A DNA stretch of 64,000 nucleotides from Pithys albifrons albifrons (GCF_047495875.1 NC_092497.1:66944992-67008991); one strand, 5' to 3'. Positions 1-13,150 are shown, counted from the stretch's first letter. A program made the numbers and translations. Notes: generated by a model from the sequence alone, not told the origin.

Positions 1-3000
1 GCCTCAGAGGTAAGGGAGACTAATTTGCAAGTATACTTTAGCTGATATTTTGGGATACACAAAAAGAAAGAGCAGCAGGGTAATCTTCAATGTGTTGTAC
101 TGGTAATTATTTTTTATATTTTATATTTGGGGAGAAAAGAGAGAAAATAATCTGCCTTATCCTCTCTATCAGTAAGAAAATCTTTGTGTAGTAAAGTTAA
201 TTATTGATATATCTGACTTTTATTATCTGATAATCCTTTCTTAAATCAGAGATTTTTGTTATTCGCGGAGCAGTCTACGAAGGTACCTTGCCAAAGCTGT
301 CAGTCTGGTTATGACAAACCTATAGCACTTTTTACAAAAAAGCTGGTCTAATCGCTAAAACTCCCTTCCCTGTAAAGAATTAAAAAATGGTTTTGTTCTA
401 GCCTAACAAAATATGCATGAGATGAAAGAATGGTTGCTTAAAACATGGAGAATTTATGAGTTTTCTGGTGAATACTTTTTAAGATTTCTTTTAAATGTTC
501 ATGGAGTCATTGGGACAAAAAGTTACCTCTCTGGATTATTTTAGTTAGAATGAACACTTCATGAAAATGTGAAAAACCTAATGCCTAAAATAAATAAAGA
601 CATACTATTTTAATTTTGTTTTCTTTTAAATATTTTTAAGTATTTAAAATAAATAAATCAACTTTCTCTAGCAGTACTTATGATCCTAAATTTCTCTGTA
701 CAAGTATTTACTTCATGCCCTGGAGAAAGAGAACTTAAATGAGTCAGAAACTTAGTCCAAAAAGACCATATGTGCATTCATCTAAAAACACCACCACAAA
801 AAACCAATCAACCAACCAAAAAACCCCCAAAAATGAAAGAAAAAATGGGCATAGCTGTGCAGTTCTTTGGTCATTAACATTTAGTTTTATGGTTAAATAA
901 AGTGTGTTAGAAAAATTCACATGATTATTCATTAACATTGCATCATAGAAATTCCTTCATGGTAGTTTTATGTATATTAATATTTATGCACAATCAAAAC
1001 TGTAGAAACCTTGCTTCAAATTAAATTCTAATTTGTGGAGTGTAAAATGGAAAATTATTCAGTTTGCTTGAACACTAAAATGAGTGCTATCTTGATGTTT
1101 CAGTGGTAAGTAGCAACCCATCACTTGATAAAAACATGTAGCAAAAACTTGAACTAGGTCCCAGGTCACTAATTGGCTTGACAGATCAAAGCTGCAACAA
1201 GAGAAATCTCAGAGACATGAAACAATTTAAGGAGCATTAGAGGGCTTTAGGTTTCTGAAAAAGCATGAAGAAACAAAAATAATACTGTTGGCAATTACAG
1301 ACCCTACTTGCCATAAATTGTATTTATATACTAGTCCATCTACAAAAACAATTACTGTGTGCAGGGAATGCTCCTCTCTCTTCTTTAACCTTCCTCATAA
1401 TGCAACTCCTACTTTTTCCACATAACTTAAGGATCCCAAAACATTTCTACATATACAGAAGACCAACTGTATTATTATATATTATGTATTGTATAACACA
1501 TTAATTAAGAAGCATTAAAATAAATTATGACTTCCTTTCAAATCTTCCTACCTGATTGAAAAAGCCGTTCACTCCCCCAGTATAAATTTTCAGTGTACAT
1601 GACCCTTCTCCATAACAGGATGCCAGACTGCCAACTATGGATCTTTTGAATAAACCAGCAGCAATAAAGTAGTTCAGAATAGAGAATGTACAGTATTGAA
1701 AATGGATTTGCATATCTGTCTATTACACCATTTAGTGTAGTAGTGTTCTTGTACTACTTGGTGACTTGTATTTAGTGTTACAGTACAATTGACATGAAGG
1801 TACTTTGGTTCTAGGTCACTGAAATTTTCACTCAGGAAATGCCCCTAGCTTGTGACAACATGGCTGGAGAAGGACAAGGCTCTGAAATGGGTCTTACTCA
1901 GATGTCTATCAGGATCAGCGCTTGGTCAGAAATCTGCTCACACTTTGGCCAGCAAGTTCTCATTTAGGCTCTTCATTTATCTGCCAATATGGCAGTACAA
2001 TTCAGAATTGTTGAACACAACTCATGGTTTCAACAAACTCTCAGCCAGAAATGTTATTCTTTATGGGATTTGCATATATTGACCAAAATTACAAAGACAA
2101 ATGAACTACTCTTTTTACAATAATACATGACAAGAAATTACATTATTTCAAAGTGACTGAGCAAAATTTTGCCCTTGCACCTCTTTTCTTGATCTTTGTC
2201 TGCAAAACAGAATAATAAAAAAGATTATGTATGGTGTCTAAAGTATTGCTGAAAATGCACCTCTATACCTCTGATTAACAGCTTGTTCCAGTGCTTTTTT
2301 CCTATTGTAATTAAATGGTACCTTGTGAAACAAAAAACCTTGTATCAGTGTATTAACATCAGTAAAGAGCATATATTTTTATTCCGCTCTTGAATCTCCA
2401 CACTTTATCCTCAGATATATTTTAATAATATTTACCAGGAGGAAAATAGAACCATAAACATACCTATACTCTCATATTGTGACATGTCTGTAAATAGTAA
2501 ATTCAGGAGGCTAAATAACTGGAGGTAATTTACGCCCTTTATTTCCTCCCTCATAAAAAAGGTAGTTTGGGATTAACGTAAGTGCAATGGAAGTATTTTC
2601 TGCTAATCTCAGTATTAACATAAATGCTGACAGTTTCTGAGAGAAGTATGGGGTGTAGTTCTTTTTTTTTTAATTTGTGCACTTCATTCTGGAAAAATTT
2701 GCCCAAAAATATAATATGAGTTCAATGAGTATATTGACAGATACAAACAGTACCAAAGTTACCATTAGAAAACCTTTCTACTGAAAGATTCTTTTAACCA
2801 TTATTATCTGTGTCAGTGTTTAGAGGAATGGCATAAGGAGTAAAATATTCAAATTCTGTGTTGCACATTCTCTTTTACTTACCAAATGTTAGCAAAAAGG
2901 AACCAAACACTGAAATTCTGGTTTCACTATTTCAGTAATAAAAGCTTTTTTTCTTTCTACTTTCCTCTTCTCCAGGGAGCTTGCATTTTATCAGAGTTTG

Positions 3001-3652
3001 GAACAGGGGAACCTGGACCAGAATAGCTGTACTATAGATGAGGACCTAGTTTGACAGGACTTTTGAACACATAAATCAAACCTCTGTGCTTAACAAGCAT
3101 GAATAGACACAGTTGGATCTGAAACACGTAAAGTGTCTGTAAAAGGTAGGAATCTACGAATTTATTTAGTTATAATAAGAATCATTATGTATCCCTTTCA
3201 AAGATTTTTGGAATGGAAGTGTCTGAATAAAGTTTTCTAGGAACACAGCTAGTGGAAAAGAGACAGAGGAAGCTGAGAACTAATGAAAACTTCCACACCA
3301 GGGGACAGTGAGACATTGTGCAGACAGCTGTCTGCATAAGGAAGAAAGTAACAGGATTAAAAGATTCAAGGTGATGACTGTTACTCCTTCAGCTTCTGAC
3401 ATGATTCTTAAGTGCAGCTTCAGCTGAAACTGATGACTTCAAAATGGTCATTTTTATGCCCTCTATTTATTGAGACAATGAAAGGCTTTTGAAATCTGGG
3501 ACACATTCCCTGCACTTTGTTTCAGTGAATACATAGGTGTACTGAGCATACGTGAACAGATACATGAAAGCAGTTCTGTCTAATAGAGATGGTCCCAGTT
3601 GACAGGAAGTTGGCAAATGTGAAGTTCATGTACATGCAGGACCAGAAGAAAG
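1..3652. other. No gene seen; AT-rich anonymous sequence
   Basis: No transposon, RNA gene or convincing exon is recognised here. The open frames are all short (76 codons or fewer) and are what AT-rich DNA gives by chance. One strong pyrimidine tract ending in AG (about 2946-2975) resembles a splice acceptor. The frame after it stops within 25 codons, so it is not called as an exon. Confidence 0.6.
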
Positions 3653-4966
3653 ATCATAGAATCATAGAATCGATTGGGTTGGAAAAGACCACCAAGATCA
3701 TCAAGTCCAACCCTTGGTCCAACTCTAGTTCATTTACTAGATCATGGCACTCAGTGCCACGTCCAATCTGCATTTAAAAATCTCTAGGGATGGTGAATCC
3801 ACCACCTCTCTGGGCAGCCCATTCCAATGCCTGATTACTCTCTCTGGAAAGAATTTTTTTCTGATCTCCAACTTAAATTTCCCCTGGCAGAGCTTAAGCC
3901 CGTGCCCCCTTGTCCTATTGTTGAGTGCCTGGAAGAAGGGACCAACCCCCACCTGGCTATAACTTCCCTTCAGGTAGTTCTAGACAGTGATGAGGTCACC
4001 TCTGAGCCTCCTCTTCTCCAGGCTAAACAACCCCAGCTCCCTCAGCCTCTCCCCACGGGACTTGTGCTCCAGTCCCTTCACCAGCCTCGTTGCTCTTCTC
4101 TGGACTCGCTCCAGCACCTCAATATCCTTTCTGAACTGAGGGGCCCAGAACTGAACACAGTACTCAAGGTGTGGCCTCAGCAGCGCAGAGTACAGGGGAA
4201 GGATCATTTCCCTGGTCCTGCTGGCCATGCTATTTTTGATACAGGACAGGATCCCATTGGCCTTCTTGGCCACCTGGGCACACTGGTGGCTCATGTTGAG
4301 CTTCCTGTCAATTACTACCCTAAGGTCCCTTTCTGCCTGGCTGCTCTCCAGCCACTCTATGCCCAGCCTGTAGCACTGCATGGGGTTGTTGTGGCCAAAG
4401 TGCAGGACCTGGCACTTGGCCTTGTTGAACTTCATCCATTGGAATCAGCCCATCTCTCAAGTCTATCCAGATCCCTCTGCAGAGCCCTCCTGCCTTCCAG
4501 CAGGTCGACACTCCCTCCCAACTTGGTGGCATCAGCAAATTTGCTGATGATGGACTCAATCCCCTCATCTAAATCATCAATAAAGATGTTAAACAGGACT
4601 GGACCCAGCACAGAACCCTGGGGAACACCACTAGTGACCGGCCGCCAGCTGGATGCAGCTCCGTTCACCAGCACTCTCTGGGCCTGACCCTCCAGCCAGC
4701 TCCTAATCCAGGAGAGGGTACACTTGTCCAGACCATGGGCTACCAGGTTTTCCAGGAGTATATTATGGGAGACAGTGTCAAGGGTCTTACTGAAGTCCAG
4801 ATAGACCACATCCACAGCCTTCCCCTCATCCACCAGGTGGGTCACCTGATCGTAAAAAGAGATCAGGTTGGTCAGACAGGACCTACCCCTCCTAAACCCA
4901 TGCTGGCTGGGTCTAATCCCTTGTCCACCCTGAAGGTGCTGTGTGATTGCACTCAGGATGAACTGC
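3653..4966 (-). mobile_element. CR1 LINE, 5'-truncated young copy
   Basis: CR1 non-LTR retrotransposon on the minus strand. Its 3' tail is the typical short repeat, read on the plus strand as two ATCATAGAAT units at 3654-3670, followed by the conserved CR1 3' region. Similarity to the plus-strand CR1 at 51.2-54.3 kb runs to about 4966 and then stops, which marks the 5' truncation. The truncation lies in the reverse transcriptase, just upstream of a segment reading [20 protein letters not shown]. Over about 650 bp it differs from the 33.8-kb copy at roughly 30 positions (counted by eye), so both belong to one fairly young subfamily. No clear target duplication was found. Confidence 0.95.
3737..4966 (-). 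pseudogene. CR1 ORF2 reverse transcriptase C-terminal remnant
   Basis: Broken CR1 ORF2, the protein that nicks target DNA and copies CR1 RNA into it. The minus-strand frame from 4966 to 4432 shows the reverse transcriptase palm: [28 protein letters not shown], then [10 protein letters not shown]. The last segment is normally FADD, so an acidic catalytic-motif residue is now Ala. A one-base deletion near 4434 shifts the frame, and the sequence resumes at 4435 as [14 protein letters not shown]. An in-frame TAG at about 3980, after GDLITV, interrupts it again. The C-terminal segment then continues to about 3737 with the family-typical [20 protein letters not shown]. The fragment cannot encode a working enzyme. 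Confidence 0.9.
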
Positions 4967-5034
4967 CTGTGAGTCTGAATTTGTTCCATGACATGGAATA
5001 TCATAGAACATATCATCCTAAATGTCATCATGTG

Positions 5035-5560
5035 TCACGTGCAGGACTTACCAGGGTATCAGGCTGAGCCAGCAGGGATTTGTGAAAGGCATGTTCTGCT
5101 TGACCAACATGATCTCCTATGAGAGAGTGACCAATCTTTTCCATGAGGAAAAGGCTGAATGTTGTCTACCTGGACTTTAGTAAAGCCTTTGACACTGTTT
5201 TCCACATCAGTCTCCTGGACAAACTGGCTGTACATGGCTAGGCTGATGTACTCTTTACTGGGTAAAAGCTGACTTGATGGCTGGGCCCAGAGAGTGGTGG
5301 TGAATGCAGTGGGTGGCTGGTCATTAGTGTTGTTCCCCAGTGCTCAGTATGATGGCCACATGGACTTAATATCTTAATTTACTGATCATCAGTAAATCTT
5401 ACTGATTTACTTAATTTACTGGATGAGGGGATTGAGTGCCCCCTCAGTCAGTTTGCAGGTGAAACCAAGTTGGGCAGGAGTGTTTATCTGTTGGAGGGTT
5501 GTGAAGATTGTAGAGGAGCCTGGAGGGGTTGAGGCAGTGGGTCAAGGCTATGAAGCTGGA
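5035..5560 (+). mobile_element. CR1 LINE fragment, old, reverse transcriptase region
   Basis: Plus-strand CR1 fragment lying between two minus-strand CR1 elements. It begins with a stretch resembling the CR1 region around CACGTGCAGGACTTACCAGG. It then encodes a stop-riddled reverse transcriptase including [16 protein letters not shown] (near 5160-5200) and a degenerate EGIE...QFAGETKLG (FADD lost) near 5430-5480. Neither CR1 end is present. Many stops and an internal palindrome near 5377-5397 show it is older than its left neighbour. Whether it was separated from either neighbour by inversion or inserted independently cannot be told from the sequence. Confidence 0.8.
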
Positions 5561-6765
5561 ATAATAGAATCATAGAATTGTTACAGTTGGAAGAGACCTT
5601 AAAGAACATCTCTGCAATGGACAGGAACAGCTTCCACTTGAGTCACTTTATCAGAGCCCCATGCAACCCGGTCTTGAGCACTTGCAGGCATGGGGAGTCC
5701 ACAACCTCTCTGGGCAAGCTGTGCCAGTACCCCACCATTCACAGCAAAGAATTTCTTTCTAAGATCTAATCTAAACCTACTCTCCTTCAGCTTGAGGCCT
5801 TTCACTCTTCTCTTATCACAACATGCTCTTGTGAAAAGTTCCTCTCTATCTTTCTTGTGTGCCCCTTGTAGATACTGAAAGGGTCCTAGAAGGTCTCCCA
5901 AAAAGTCTTTTCTTCTCCAGGCTGAACAGCCTCAAGTGTCTCAGCCTTTCTTCATAGGAGAGGTGTTCCAGCTCTGTGATCTCATTAGTGTCTCTCTTCT
6001 GGATTTTTCCCAACAGGTAATGTTTTTCTTGCATTGTAGACCTCAGAACTGGATGACGTGGAGTCTTACAAGAGCATAGGAAAAGGGAGAATCACCTCCT
6101 TCAGCTTGTTTGTCCTGACTCTTTTGATGCAGCTCAGGATGTAGTTGGCTTTCTAGGATGCAAGTGCAGACTTGGCTCATGTTGACCTTCCTGTCTGCAT
6201 ACATTCTGAAGTCCTTCTTCCCAGGGCTGCTCTTGATCCATTCACTGCCCAGATTGTGTTTGTACTTAGGGTTGTCTTGACCTAGGCACACGACCTTTCA
6301 CTTGGCCTTATTGAACTTCATAAGGGTTGTACAGGCTCATCTCTCAGGTAACGTTACTCTGGATGGCATCCCTGCCCTCCAGTGTGTCAACCACATCACA
6401 CAGCTTTGTGTCATTGGTGGACTTGCTGAGAGTGCACTCAATCCTACTGTCTATGTCACAAGAAAGATATCAAAAAGTGCTGGTCTCAATACAGACCACT
6501 GAGGAACACCAATCATCCCTGCTCTCCAATTGTACATGGACTTGTTGTCTGCAACTCATTCGATGTGACCATTGAGACAATTTTTTATCCATCAAGTGGT
6601 CAGTTTGTCAAATCCAGTTTAGAGATGAGGATGTTGTGCAGGACAGTGACAAATGCTTTGCACAAGTCCAGGTAGATGACTTCTGTTGCTCTTCCCTTGT
6701 CCACAAGTGCTGTAACACCATCATAGAAGGCAATCAAAGTTTTTAGGCATGATTTGCCTTTAGTG
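5561..6765 (-). mobile_element. CR1 LINE, older subfamily, 5'-truncated
   Basis: Minus-strand CR1 with its 3' tail at the low-coordinate end (ATAGAATCATAGAATTG at 5564-5580). Its 3' region differs from that of the 3.65- and 33.8-kb copies, so it belongs to another, older subfamily. Reading toward higher coordinates, the complement of the usual ORF2 C-terminal and palm regions is recognisable, for example a degenerate KFFA...AQLAQRGCGLP near 5690-5790. Similarity fades at about 6765. There are many stops and small indels. Plus-strand frames at 6302-6575 are antisense to it and are not genes. Confidence 0.88.
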
Positions 6766-9700
6766 GTAGGTGTTAGAACATATAGGACTGACAGAATACT
6801 ACAATTAAGCCCATACTTGCAATAAGTGCTGGCTCTTTTTAATTTGCCATACTTATATGATGCTAAATATTTGTTGGTTTTTTGTTTGCTTGTGATGAGG
6901 TTCTTTTCCTTTTTCCCTTATCCCTTTCTCTTTAAAAGGAACTTGGAAGAAAAATGTTAGAGAAAAATATTATTCATTAGAAAAAGCTTTTGTTTTACAC
7001 AAAACATCATGTCCTATTTGTTTTAATGAATTAACTTTGTTTTAAGTTGACCCAAAATTATTTCTGCTGCAAGTTTTTCACTTTGTGGATCCCAGGAAAA
7101 TTAAAAAAAAAACATAAATCCATGTCTTAATAATGTATGTACTACATAAGGGCTCAGAATATTACTGGCTCTAATGAAAGAGTAACTAATGGAATATAAC
7201 TTCTTGGGTTTTATGGAACCAAAAGTAGTAAAGCTGAAAAACTGCTAGAAAGAGAAATGACCTTTGATTTTAAGAACGTAATTCTGTTTGTTTTAAAAGA
7301 ATACAAATGCATGTTTTTTCACTTTTTGTGTATTTATCTTGCCCTTTAAAGGCCATCTAGCAAGTGGAGCTAAAGTTCATGCCTAAAATGAAATCTGAGT
7401 ATCCAGTAGGAACCACACTCTTCCCATGGCATTGATTTTGAACTAGAAAATAATAGGAAGCAGCAAAAGCAACAACAAAAGCATATGTAACTATTTTCAG
7501 TACAAAATGCTCACAGTATGTACACATACACATGTACACATGCACACACATATTTAAGAGACCATAGATGTAGACTCCAGACTTCTTACTACTTTCTGAT
7601 CTCCACAGAGATAATTAGAAGAGTTAGTGTTGGAATGGTCTGCAGACAAAAAACAATATTGAAAAATTATCTAGTAGTTTCCATCAGCTGTCTAAGTAAC
7701 TGTAGTGAAGAATGTAGAAACTCACATTTTTCTCCTCCTCTTGCCTTTCATCTCAAGAAAGATCTGCTGTAACAAGCTAATCTTTCAAGCAAAAGCAATG
7801 TAAGAAATATGCCAATCCTGATTTATAAACAAAAAAAATATTAACTTCCTTATCTATAGCCTACCAGATACAGATATATGCTAGTTAAAATATTATTAGA
7901 AAAATACAAGAATGTTTTTGAAGAAGACAGGTGATTTCCCTTCTGAGCTCAACATTCCAAACATACCTTGGCTTTCTGCTTTCAAATATAAGAGGTTCAT
8001 AAATGTCTCGATATACTGCTTGAATAATAATAACTACTTTAAAAACATGCTTCAAAGCAGAATTTCTGACTTAGTTTGAGAAAAATATTCTTGAACATTT
8101 TTTATATTTAATCTTCAAAATGCACTAAATTCTTTTATTTCATTGAGTATTTTGAAATCCTGGCAGCAGTAGTAAAATTATTTATACCCCTAGAAATAAA
8201 TACTACGTTGACATACTCTAATATGGAACATACATATCTTAAAATTGGGAGTAGTTAGTGCAGAATAATAAGAGAAACAACTTCTTTAGGAGATTAAATT
8301 GCTTTCTGCAGCTCATTTAAGAGACACAATGCTGATACAAATGACCAAATTTAATAAACATGTGATAAAGGTTTTAATTCTGGAAAGAGTTTTTTATTTT
8401 TAAAATGACATTATAATTTAAAAATATGTTGTTTCGCAGGAAATATCATGCACACACATATGAATAAGCAAACATTATGCAATTTTAAAATTCCATCTAG
8501 TTCTGCCAACTGTTTAACTGTTTGGACACATGATAAGAAGTCTTAGCCAAAAAATTCACTATATATCATTTAAGACTATTCTCATTTCTGAGTTTATTTA
8601 ATTTGCTATCTGTATCAATGCCATTGATCCTTTTAATGCAATGTTGAGATATCATTTTTGCTGTAGTGTAGCATTTAAGCACTTGCACAAGGAAGCTTTT
8701 TTCCTGTAAGAACTGAACTGCCCAGACTGTAGCAATCAAGACACCTGCATCCACTTCACCCATCCTAATGTGATCATAGCAGCACCAGGGAGCAGGGGAG
8801 CTGCACAGAAGCCAGCTCTCATCTAGAAGCAGTGTGCTTCTGCTAGCAAGGCACAGTCTGTAAGCTAACAAGCCCTGGCACTTTTCAGACCTCGGTAGCT
8901 CAGGGCCAATTCTGCATGAACATGGTACTCTGCTTCTGGAGCCAAGCAAATTCACCTGCATGTCTCTGTACTGTGCCCCATGGACTTCCTGGTGGATGTT
9001 TCTGCAAGTGCAGGCATCTCTGGCACTGTGACCTACTGGACACTGTAAACATGTCAACATCTTTTTTGTGTGTGTTTCCCTGTGAAATAATTATCTCTTT
9101 GTTTAAAGATGAGTGATTTCTCCTTTTTCAAAAAAGAAATGTGTTTCATAATCCTAAGGACTGACATTCAAGGCTTTTACTTATTCACATCAACACTGGC
9201 ATATATATGATGTTCAGCTATTATAATTGAGTTCAAAGGACTATTTATCCCACCATCTTTTATCCTCTTTTCTAAAACAATATATACATGCGAGGTGGAA
9301 TACCAATGATGAAGGTACATAAGGTAATCCTTAAATTTAAAATATTGTTTTCTCAAACACATGCACTGAATTTACATTTGCTGAGAATTATGAGGGTTTG
9401 AATAAATTATTATATTCACTTCTAATTGCTAAATATTTTTAAAATAATTGAAAATATGGGGAGAAAACCTTGAAGTATTGAATGTGTCTTTTATGGAAGA
9501 TATTTTACAGGATATCTATTCAAGGTCCATGTTGAACTAAAAAAAGAAACAAAAAAACAGACAAAAGACAAAAAACAAAGCAAATCCAGTCCATTGAGTT
9601 TAGACTTTATGTGTAAAATTGTAAATCAGATGCACACATTGCTCTGAGACATATTTTAATAAGACTTTTAATGATTGATTCAAACGATACAGTATTCCTT

Positions 9701-10744
9701 TAAATTAATAGTCTTTCTGACATACTAGCATTAGTAAGTGTAGAAGGTCAGAGTATAGGAAGTATTCCACTTAACAGGAAGACATGCTTAATTTATAATG
9801 TAGCATTACTATAGATGTACTTATCCAAATTCTGTGTGGATGATAACCACACTCAGCCTGTACAACCCTCCTACTGGTAATATTAAAGTTGTGATTTTGT
9901 AGGAATTGAAAGTTATGCTTTAGTTCACAAATGAGTGACTATCTTTCTTCTAAACGTTGCTGTGAATTGCTCCTTTGTTTTCCATGGGCATTCACTTTCC
10001 CGTAATTAGAAAGCTTTTAGCTGAAATGTAAAATCTTAATGAGAGCCAGAGATGACTTGACAATGATACTGTCTTGCTAATTTAGAGCCTGAAACAAAAT
10101 AACTTAAGTCAAATATAATGAACTTAATGCCTAACCACTTTCCTATGCAGACCAATACCCAAGCAACGTTTTAAAATGAGCAGTAGAAACCAAGTGAAAA
10201 AGAAATTCTGTGTGTATCAGAAGAAAAATATTTGTCCTATTACCATTAAAGAAAAAAATACAGGGTTTTGGAATAAGGATGTATGTGCATGTGTGTATAT
10301 TCTGAAATACAGTAAGCAATGAAAAGATAGCAGAAAAAAAAGATAGAAACAGAAGGCATAGGTAATGACAGAAAAAGCTGTTTGTAAATGTGTGTTAAAT
10401 CTTGTTGGCTTTTTCATCCTGTGATTCATAATTCCAGCCAGCATTCCCAACAGTAATGCCAAAATTCAGGATGTGGTCCTGGGTGGCACCAGGAGAACAA
10501 TCATGATCTCACGAAATCACTGTTGCTTTGATGATTTGTTGTTGATTTACTCAAAGCCAAGTTGTGCAGCACAAGGAATGCAGAAATTAGTGTGTCTCCA
10601 ACCTATCCTAACAAATAGTTAAACCAAAGAGCATGAGATCAATGAATTATAGGACATCAAAATTCTAATTAAATTAATTCTTAAATAATGCTAGATTTGA
10701 GAAAATTAACTGTCCTCCTCCTTTCATTCCTCTGGAGTCCAAAA
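6766..10744. other. No gene assigned; one GC-richer block at 8.57-9.06 kb
   Basis: Mostly AT-rich unique sequence. Around 8690-9045 the base composition is noticeably GC-richer, and the minus strand has a 164-codon open frame (8566-9060) that I do not recognise. Short A-rich and CA-rich patches occur (7517-7556, 9540-9582). No LTR ends, CR1 tail or RNA gene were seen. Confidence 0.55.
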
Positions 10745-11165
10745 AATACAATCTCTGAATTTTGACACCAGAAACCTGAGTGTCCCTTATCCTGTCATTA
10801 AGTCACAAAAATTTTTATTGAAATCTGTCTTAAAACTGTGTTGGTTCCTCCCTTTCACTATTTGTGTAGCTGTTCCACGATTTCACACTTCTGACAGTTA
10901 AAAAGTGTGAACACTAAAACAAGCACCTATTATTTTTTGGTCTTTGAATTTGATCTGTTAGTCTCTGCTTCACTTTATACCAAGATTATATCTTGTAAAT
11001 TAGTTTTTCCTAAGTGATGTTGATCCCCTAGATGCATTTATAAAAAGTGTGTTTGCGTCTGTAATGGATTTATTAGCCTCTCAGCCCTTATATCAAGTTA
11101 ACAAACCAGTACATTTAGTCTATACTGAAGAGAGATAAAGTCTCCATTTTCCTAATTGTGTTAAA
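10745..11165 (-). mobile_element. Ancient CR1-like LINE remnant (3' portion)
   Basis: The plus strand here reads like the reverse complement of the 3' part of old sauropsid CR1 elements. The order of landmarks is: a CTTAAAACTGTGTTGG stretch, GTAGCTGTTCCACGATTTCA, GATCCCCTAGATGCATTTAT, then TTATTAGCCTCTCAGCCCTT. These match in order the conserved 3'-end landmarks I know from reptile and bird CR1. Divergence is high and both ends are indistinct. The call rests on remembered consensus, so the boundaries are approximate. Confidence 0.5.
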
Positions 11166-12868
11166 GACTCTTTCACATGTGTATTCACTTCTTTTTTATT
11201 TTTTCCCCCTTAGTCTACATATCTGTATTGTAGTGGGAAAAAAAGTATTGGCACAAAATTGCAGCTTGAAGAAAATGCTGCCATGTCTGGCTTATGTCAT
11301 CTCTAGGACAACTAATTCTTATTAAAATAAAGTGGCATGTTTTAGCTATCTTGCAGTAAGCTACTCCAAAACCTGTATAGAGGTGGAATGTAGAGGTAGA
11401 GATTCATAAGATGAAATGGAACATTAGATTGCCAAATAGTGGATCCTACTAGTGAAACGTCTTAGTGAATATTGATTGGTACCCCATAGGAGCACTTCAC
11501 ACAATTTTTTGCACATTCAGAGCTGTGTAACACTCTGATTGGAATCTCTGTAAAGCACTTCTTAAGGTTTAAATACTTCTTTGCTGCTTTTGGAAACATT
11601 TAACCTGATCTGTACTAACAACTCATTAATCTTTTTGTGTTTACAGCTCTTCAGAATACACTCTGTGTATGATCCTACATAACTTCCTGCCCTCTTCAAT
11701 TAATTAGATGCCAGGCCTTTTTGTCCAGAACAAATATCAGACCTTAAAAAGGGTAAGTTTTCTTTTCTTGTTGCTTGGTTTCCTTTTGTACGACAAACAA
11801 CGTCATTCTCCTACATCAAACAGTCACTGTTTAATGGTTATGAAGAATTATTTAGTGATGTGTTGCTCTTGAATCACAGCTATTATGCTTTAGTGAACAT
11901 TTTATTTCACACAAAACTGGGACAAAGTGGTTACAGGAAGAAAAAAGAATAGAACTCTGCATGAATAAGTAATAAAATCAGCAGTAGATATATTATTAAG
12001 CAGTCTAATAATTATCAGTTGATAGCTTAGAAGTCAGATGAACTAATGTATGTGATTACTGCAGGATAAAAAAAAATAATCCAACAGCTGCATTCAACTA
12101 AGGGAAACAATAAACTAAAACTTTAAGCATGTTATTAAGATACACAGTGCCCACAGCAAGAGAACAGGACTTGCAGCATTAATTGCTGGTATCTAGATAA
12201 TAATTTGTTCTTCAGTCCTCACAAATTTAATCCATACAAAAGAGAAAATAACTTATTAATGACAGGTTTAATAAAACTGGTATGGAATCAGTCCCAAACA
12301 TGTTTAGATTTACAGCTTCAGCTAATTTTGCCTCTTGTAAACAAAAGAGGTAACATGTCAGTTTCATTCATAACCACTGGAAACTGTGGATTCTGTTTTA
12401 TAATTACATAGTTGGTTCTGATACAGTCCTTAAAGGGAGTAAAAATTCAGCTGGTATCCATCTAAGGTATCTCCAGGTCTACTTTCATGCTTTTATCCAG
12501 TTAATAAATGGTAGAACTCAGATATAGGTATTCACTGAAATAAAAGTTATACATTCCTACTTGAAGGAAAAATAGATAAATTCTCATCCCACTGTGAATT
12601 CAGTTCTACTTCTATACAAGTGGGAAGAATTTACACTGAAATTAAATGTGTGCATAGAGCAAAATTGCTACCTTGTCTGTATGATCACATTATCAGAACT
12701 CAGTAATTAATAGGAGAAATAGAAACTTTACTCACAGTATCCCAGAATGCCCAAGTAAAGAACAATATAATCTTAGAGAAGTCCTAGAGAATTAGATAAG
12801 GAGGTACTCAAACAAACAGGATGTAAACTAAGCTTTTTGTACCGAAACAAGATAAAATAAAGAACAAA
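11166..12868. other. No gene seen; AT-rich
   Basis: Anonymous sequence. A splice-like segment (11647-11752) has an acceptor and a donor with an ATG at 11709, but all three frames carry stops upstream of that ATG. It is left uncalled. Confidence 0.55.
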
Positions 12869-13150
12869 TGTAACAGGTTTTAGATGGTGAAACGCAATGA
12901 TGCTGTGTCTGCTCAAGAACTGAGGTCAAGACGATGAAGACCCAGAGGGACCAAAAAAGGACTTTCAATAAGTTTGTGACTATGTAAGGCAAACCAATGC
13001 ATATGTATTAATTGCACATAGCTAATGAATATGTAAACAATATGTGCAATAAAAAGCCCTGTCCATCTGTCATTTGGCATGTTGAATTAGAGGAGCTGTC
13101 TTCCAAATGTCCAGTGGTGAATAAAGAAGGATGCCCTTTTTAACATTACA
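12869..13150 (+). mobile_element. Short ERV LTR (about 282 bp), probable 5' LTR
   Basis: Begins TGTAACAGG and ends AACATTACA, giving the TG...CA ends and short inverted terminal match (TGTAA/TTACA) of a retroviral LTR. Within it are a TATA-like CAATAAAAAG near 13048 and an AATAAA polyadenylation signal at 13120-13125, about 30 bp before the end, as expected for U3-R-U5 order on the plus strand. Three bases after the end, at 13154, lies a sequence resembling a retroviral primer-binding site. This suggests a 5' LTR still attached to leader rather than a solo LTR. No gag/pol coding is visible downstream and no matching 3' LTR was found nearby. Confidence 0.65.

Noticed and set aside
2976..3054. 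Exon-like segment after a strong acceptor, 25 codons then TGA
   Set aside because: Short open length, no upstream exon, and no recognised protein.
3827..4687. 286-codon plus-strand open frame
   Set aside because: It is exactly antisense to the CR1 ORF2 remnant on the minus strand. The same antisense frame recurs in the 33.8-kb copy (34003-34491), as expected from sequence identity.
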